NCBI GenBank assembly: GCA_018401115.1
Contig: JAGYKX010000007.1
Coordinates: forward strand, 124,001 to 188,000
Direction: 5' to 3'
DNA length: 64,000 nucleotides
Origin: Flavobacteriaceae bacterium
GTDB lineage: Bacteria > Bacteroidota > Bacteroidia > Flavobacteriales > Flavobacteriaceae
This document shows, piece by piece, positions 61,092-64,000 of this stretch (positions are counted from its first letter, which is position 1; every line of letters starts with the position of its first letter). The position numbers and the translations under genes are program-made. Below the pieces are notes generated by a model. It had not been told where the DNA came from. It saw only the letters and a list, made by a program, of their open reading frames with translations, and ran no database searches.

Positions 61092-62417
61092 ATGAAAAAG
61101 AATCTTTTCGTTGGGCTTTGCATGGGAATGCTCGCCTTTACAGTACAAGGACAAGAGGTAGCGTATGAAGAGTACGACCTAGACAATGGCCTTCACGTAA
61201 TTTTACATCAAGACAATGGTGCGCCTGTAGTGACCACATCTGTCATGTACCATGTAGGTGGGAAAGACAGAAGTGAAGGTCGTACTGGTTTTGCGCATTT
61301 TTTCGAACATTTATTGTTTGAGGGAACTGAAAACATAGACAGAGGTCAGTGGTTTGACATTGTCTCTTCCAGAGGGGGGAAGAACAATGCCAATACGTCA
61401 CAAGACAGAACGTATTATTACGAGGTCTTTCCGTCTAACAATTTAGAGTTAGGTCTTTGGTTAGAGTCAGAAAGAATGTTACATCCTGTAATTGATCAAG
61501 TAGGTGTAGACACTCAAAACGAAGTAGTTAAAGAGGAGAAAAGACTGCGAGTAGACAATTCTCCTTACGGGAATCTTTTAAATGTAGTGGGAGAGAACCT
61601 ATTTAAAGTACATCCTTATAAAGATCCAAACATCGGGTACATGAAAGATTTAGACGCTGCTACTTTGGAAGAATTTATTGACTACAAAAACACCTATTAC
61701 GGACCTAACAATGCTGTGCTTGTTGTAGCAGGAGATATAGATGTAGCCAAAACAAAGAAAATGATTCAGGACTACTTTGGCCCAATTCCTTCTGGAAAAG
61801 AAGTCGTTAGAAACTACCCTAAAGAAGCGCCAATCACCGAGGAGATAAAAGCCCAAGCTTTTGACAATAATATTCAAATTCCTGCAGCGGTTGTAGCTTA
61901 TAGAACCCCAGGTTTTGCAACTAGAGAGGCGTATGTTTTAGATATGATTTCTTCCTATTTAAGTGATGGGAAAAGCTCTAAACTATACAAAAAAATGGTC
62001 GATGATCAAAAGCAAGCACTTCAGGTAGGTGCCTTTAATGTTGGTCAAGAAGACTACGGAATGTATTTAGTGTTTGGTTTGCCACTGGGAGAGGTTAGCT
62101 TAGAGACCCTAGTCAGTGAAATGGAGGCAGAAATTTCTGCTGTGAGATCTGGTTTAATTTCAGAAAGTGATTACCAAAAACTTCAAAATAAATTTGAAAA
62201 CCAATTTGTAAACTCAAATTCAAGTGTAGAGGGAATTGCCAACTCTTTGGCTAGAAACTATATGCTTTATGGAGACACCTCTTTGATCAATAAGGAGATA
62301 GACATATACAGATCTGTAACACGAGAGGAAATTCAACAAGTGGCAGAAGCTTATTTAAAGCCCAACCAAAGAGTTGTGATTGATTACCTACCTACCCCTA
62401 AAGAAGAAACCAAATAG
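61092..62417 (+). CDS. M16 (pitrilysin) peptidase, catalytic subunit
   Basis: 441 residues with a signal peptide (about 1-20, ending VQGQ). The inverted zinc motif His-x-x-Glu-His is in FAHFFEHLLFEG, with the distal Glu in NEVVKEEKRLR. Periplasmic peptidase of the two-chain M16B kind. The second subunit starts two bases after its stop, so they should form a heterodimer. Substrates are probably peptides or unfolded proteins. Confidence 0.94.
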   Translation: MKKNLFVGLCMGMLAFTVQGQEVAYEEYDLDNGLHVILHQDNGAPVVTTSVMYHVGGKDRSEGRTGFAHFFEHLLFEGTENIDRGQWFDIVSSRGGKNNANTSQDRTYYYEVFPSNNLELGLWLESERMLHPVIDQVGVDTQNEVVKEEKRLRVDNSPYGNLLNVVGENLFKVHPYKDPNIGYMKDLDAATLEEFIDYKNTYYGPNNAVLVVAGDIDVAKTKKMIQDYFGPIPSGKEVVRNYPKEAPITEEIKAQAFDNNIQIPAAVVAYRTPGFATREAYVLDMISSYLSDGKSSKLYKKMVDDQKQALQVGAFNVGQEDYGMYLVFGLPLGEVSLETLVSEMEAEISAVRSGLISESDYQKLQNKFENQFVNSNSSVEGIANSLARNYMLYGDTSLINKEIDIYRSVTREEIQQVAEAYLKPNQRVVIDYLPTPKEETK

Positions 62418-62419
62418 TT

Positions 62420-64000
62420 ATGAAAAAAATTATACTGAGTTTAGTAATTGCGCTTACTACTGTGAGCCTTTACGCACAAATAGATAGAACTACAATGCCA
62501 GAGGCTGGACCAGCCCCAACAATCAATTTAGAGGAACCCACCCGTTTTGAGCTTAAAAATGGATTAACTGTGATGGTGGTAGAAAACCACAAATTACCCA
62601 GGGTGTCCATCCAATTAAGCATAGATAATCCGCCGAGTTTAGAAGGAGAAAAAGCAGGTGTTTCAAGTTTGGCTGCGGGATTATTAGGCAATGGAAGCAC
62701 CAATATATCCAAGGATGCTTTTAACGAAGAGGTAGATTTTTTAGGCGCTAGCTTAAATTTTGGTGCGTCTTCTGCTTTTGCTAGTTCCCTGTCTAAATAC
62801 TTTCCTAGGATATTAGAACTTATGGCAGACGCTGCCATTAACCCTAATTTTACGGAAGAAGAATTTCAAAAAGAAAAAGAAAAACTGCTGACAGGTTTAA
62901 AATCACAAGAAAAAGATGTTTCTGCAATGGCTGGTAGGGTTCAAAGTGCTATTGCCTATGGTAAAGAGCATCCTTATGGAGAGTTTGCAACAGAAGAAAC
63001 CGTGAACAAAGTAAGCCTTGAAGATGCTAAAAAATTCTACCAAACTTACTTTAATCCAAACAATGCTTATTTGGTGATCATTGGTGATGTAGATACAAAA
63101 GCGGTTAAAAAATTAGTGAAGAAGCATTTTAATTCCTGGGAGAAAGGCGCTCAAGTATTGACCAATTGGAAAAACCCAGTAGCATCTAAAGAAGCGACCA
63201 TTAACTTTATAGACATGCCCAATGCCGTTCAGTCTGAAGTGAGTGTTCAGAATGTAGTAAATCTTCAAATGAAAGATCCAGACTACCTTCCAACCTTAAT
63301 GGCCAATAGAATATTAGGCGGTGGGGGTTCTGCCAGATTATTTCAAAATTTAAGAGAAGACAAAGCATACACTTACGGCTCGTATTCAAGTATTGGAAAC
63401 AGCAAATATGTTCCTTCAAGGTTCAGAGCGTATGCCAGTGTTAGAAATGCTGTGACTGATTCCGCTGCAGTACAAATATTAGAAGAGATTCAAAAAATCA
63501 CCTCTGAGCCAGTAACCCAAAAAGAATTAGATGCTGCAAAAGCCACTTATGTGGGGAATTTTGTCATGGCCTTGGAAAGACCTAGCACAATTGCTAATTA
63601 CGCATTAAATATTGAAACAGAAGGGCTGCCAAAAGACTTTTATAAAACCTATTTAGAGCGCATTAACGCCATTACTGTGGCAGATGTTCAACAAGCTGCA
63701 GGAAAGTATTTTAGCACAAAAAACACCCAAGTGGTCGTAACAGGAAAAGGTAAAGAGGTCTTGGAGAATTTGGAGAAAATGACTTTCCAAGGGAAAAAAC
63801 TTCCTGTGAAATATTTCAACACCAATGCAGACCAAGTAGAAAAGCCAGAATATAAAATGGAGCTTCCAGCTGGAGTAACTGCTCAAAGTGTTATTGAAAA
63901 TTACCTAGATGCTATTGGAGGAAGGGCTGTTCTAGAAAAGGTAAAAACAGTCTCTATTTTTGCTTCAGGTGAAGTTCAAGGTATGGCATTAAACTTTCAA
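62420..64000 (+). CDS. M16 peptidase, non-catalytic subunit (runs past window end)
   Basis: Open from ATG 62420 to the window end (at least 527 residues). A signal peptide ends near LYAQ. The M16 fold is clear (FELKNGLTVMVVENHKLPRV, GGGGSARLFQNLREDKAYTY), but the zinc motif HxxEH is absent: the matching place reads AGVSSLAAGLLGNGS. Arg and Tyr of the R/Y pair in the second half are kept (ARLF, YTYG). After the M16 part a further domain begins (VIENYLDAIGGRAVLEKVKT), which looks like the start of a LolA-type outer-membrane-associated domain and is cut by the window. Confidence 0.9.
   Translation, partial: MKKIILSLVIALTTVSLYAQIDRTTMPEAGPAPTINLEEPTRFELKNGLTVMVVENHKLPRVSIQLSIDNPPSLEGEKAGVSSLAAGLLGNGSTNISKDAFNEEVDFLGASLNFGASSAFASSLSKYFPRILELMADAAINPNFTEEEFQKEKEKLLTGLKSQEKDVSAMAGRVQSAIAYGKEHPYGEFATEETVNKVSLEDAKKFYQTYFNPNNAYLVIIGDVDTKAVKKLVKKHFNSWEKGAQVLTNWKNPVASKEATINFIDMPNAVQSEVSVQNVVNLQMKDPDYLPTLMANRILGGGGSARLFQNLREDKAYTYGSYSSIGNSKYVPSRFRAYASVRNAVTDSAAVQILEEIQKITSEPVTQKELDAAKATYVGNFVMALERPSTIANYALNIETEGLPKDFYKTYLERINAITVADVQQAAGKYFSTKNTQVVVTGKGKEVLENLEKMTFQGKKLPVKYFNTNADQVEKPEYKMELPAGVTAQSVIENYLDAIGGRAVLEKVKTVSIFASGEVQGMALNFQ

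Noticed and set aside
1-64000. tRNA genes, CRISPR arrays, prophage, integrons, insertion sequences
   Set aside because: I looked through the intergenic gaps and found no cloverleaf-like sequence, spaced repeats, integrase or transposase; nothing to report.

Overview
The window looks like chromosomal DNA of a marine-type member of the Bacteroidota, most likely Flavobacteriaceae. The evidence is AT-rich sequence, promoters of the TAnnTTTG type, many lipoproteins, CarboxypepD_reg/TonB-dependent receptors, a type IX secretion (T9SS) sorting domain, and Bacteroidota-specific families (DUF4296, DUF4271, DUF3098, DUF3127, DUF4301). I saw no tRNA, rRNA, CRISPR array, insertion sequence or prophage. 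Most of it is a stable housekeeping chromosome with a few accessory islands.

Layout. (1) 1-11552: one tightly packed plus-strand operon, cut by the window start. It encodes three paralogous FG-GAP/VCBS (ASPIC/UnbV) lipoproteins of about 1,100 residues (the first only partly inside), a small lipoprotein, a vanadium-haloperoxidase/PAP2-like lipoprotein and a YidK-like sodium:solute symporter, ending in a strong terminator. (2) 11661-16428: a secreted protein of unknown function, a penicillin-acylase-type Ntn hydrolase and an MsbA-like ABC exporter. (3) 16558-21318, minus strand: iron-sulfur and redox genes (2Fe-2S ferredoxin, ferredoxin-NADP reductase type, Nfu, Mrp), then an alkyltransferase-like DNA repair protein, a LysE exporter and trmB. 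(4) 21391-29215: a glycosyltransferase, a PhoBR-like two-component system, and divergently a lipoprotein, a TonB-dependent receptor and a tiny T9SS-domain protein. The divergent control region carries TTAACA repeats that resemble a Pho box. (5) 29292-41489: tyrS, a LuxE-like/SDR divergent pair, dihydroorotase and dolichol-phosphate-mannose-synthase-like genes, GT39, hemD, a saccharopine dehydrogenase with an Lrp regulator, a metallopeptidase and SemiSWEET. (6) 41503-52575: leuS, ftsX, uppP, truB, a TonB-like protein, tag, an orphan histidine kinase, HIT, greA and a Rieske-like lipoprotein. (7) 52612-58487, minus strand: a TonB-dependent receptor behind a clear TPP riboswitch, preceded by DUF4301, a NadR-like P-loop kinase, a PnuC-family transporter and a phosphopantetheinyl transferase. 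(8) 58555-64000: ahcY, rplU-rpmA and a two-subunit M16 peptidase cut by the window end.

Two loci look least described. The first is the beta-propeller lipoprotein/haloperoxidase-like/symporter operon. The second is the thiamine-regulated receptor next to PnuC, a kinase and DUF4301; DUF4301 itself carries motifs resembling UDP-sugar pyrophosphorylases, which suggests vitamin or nucleoside salvage with a nucleotidyl-transfer step.
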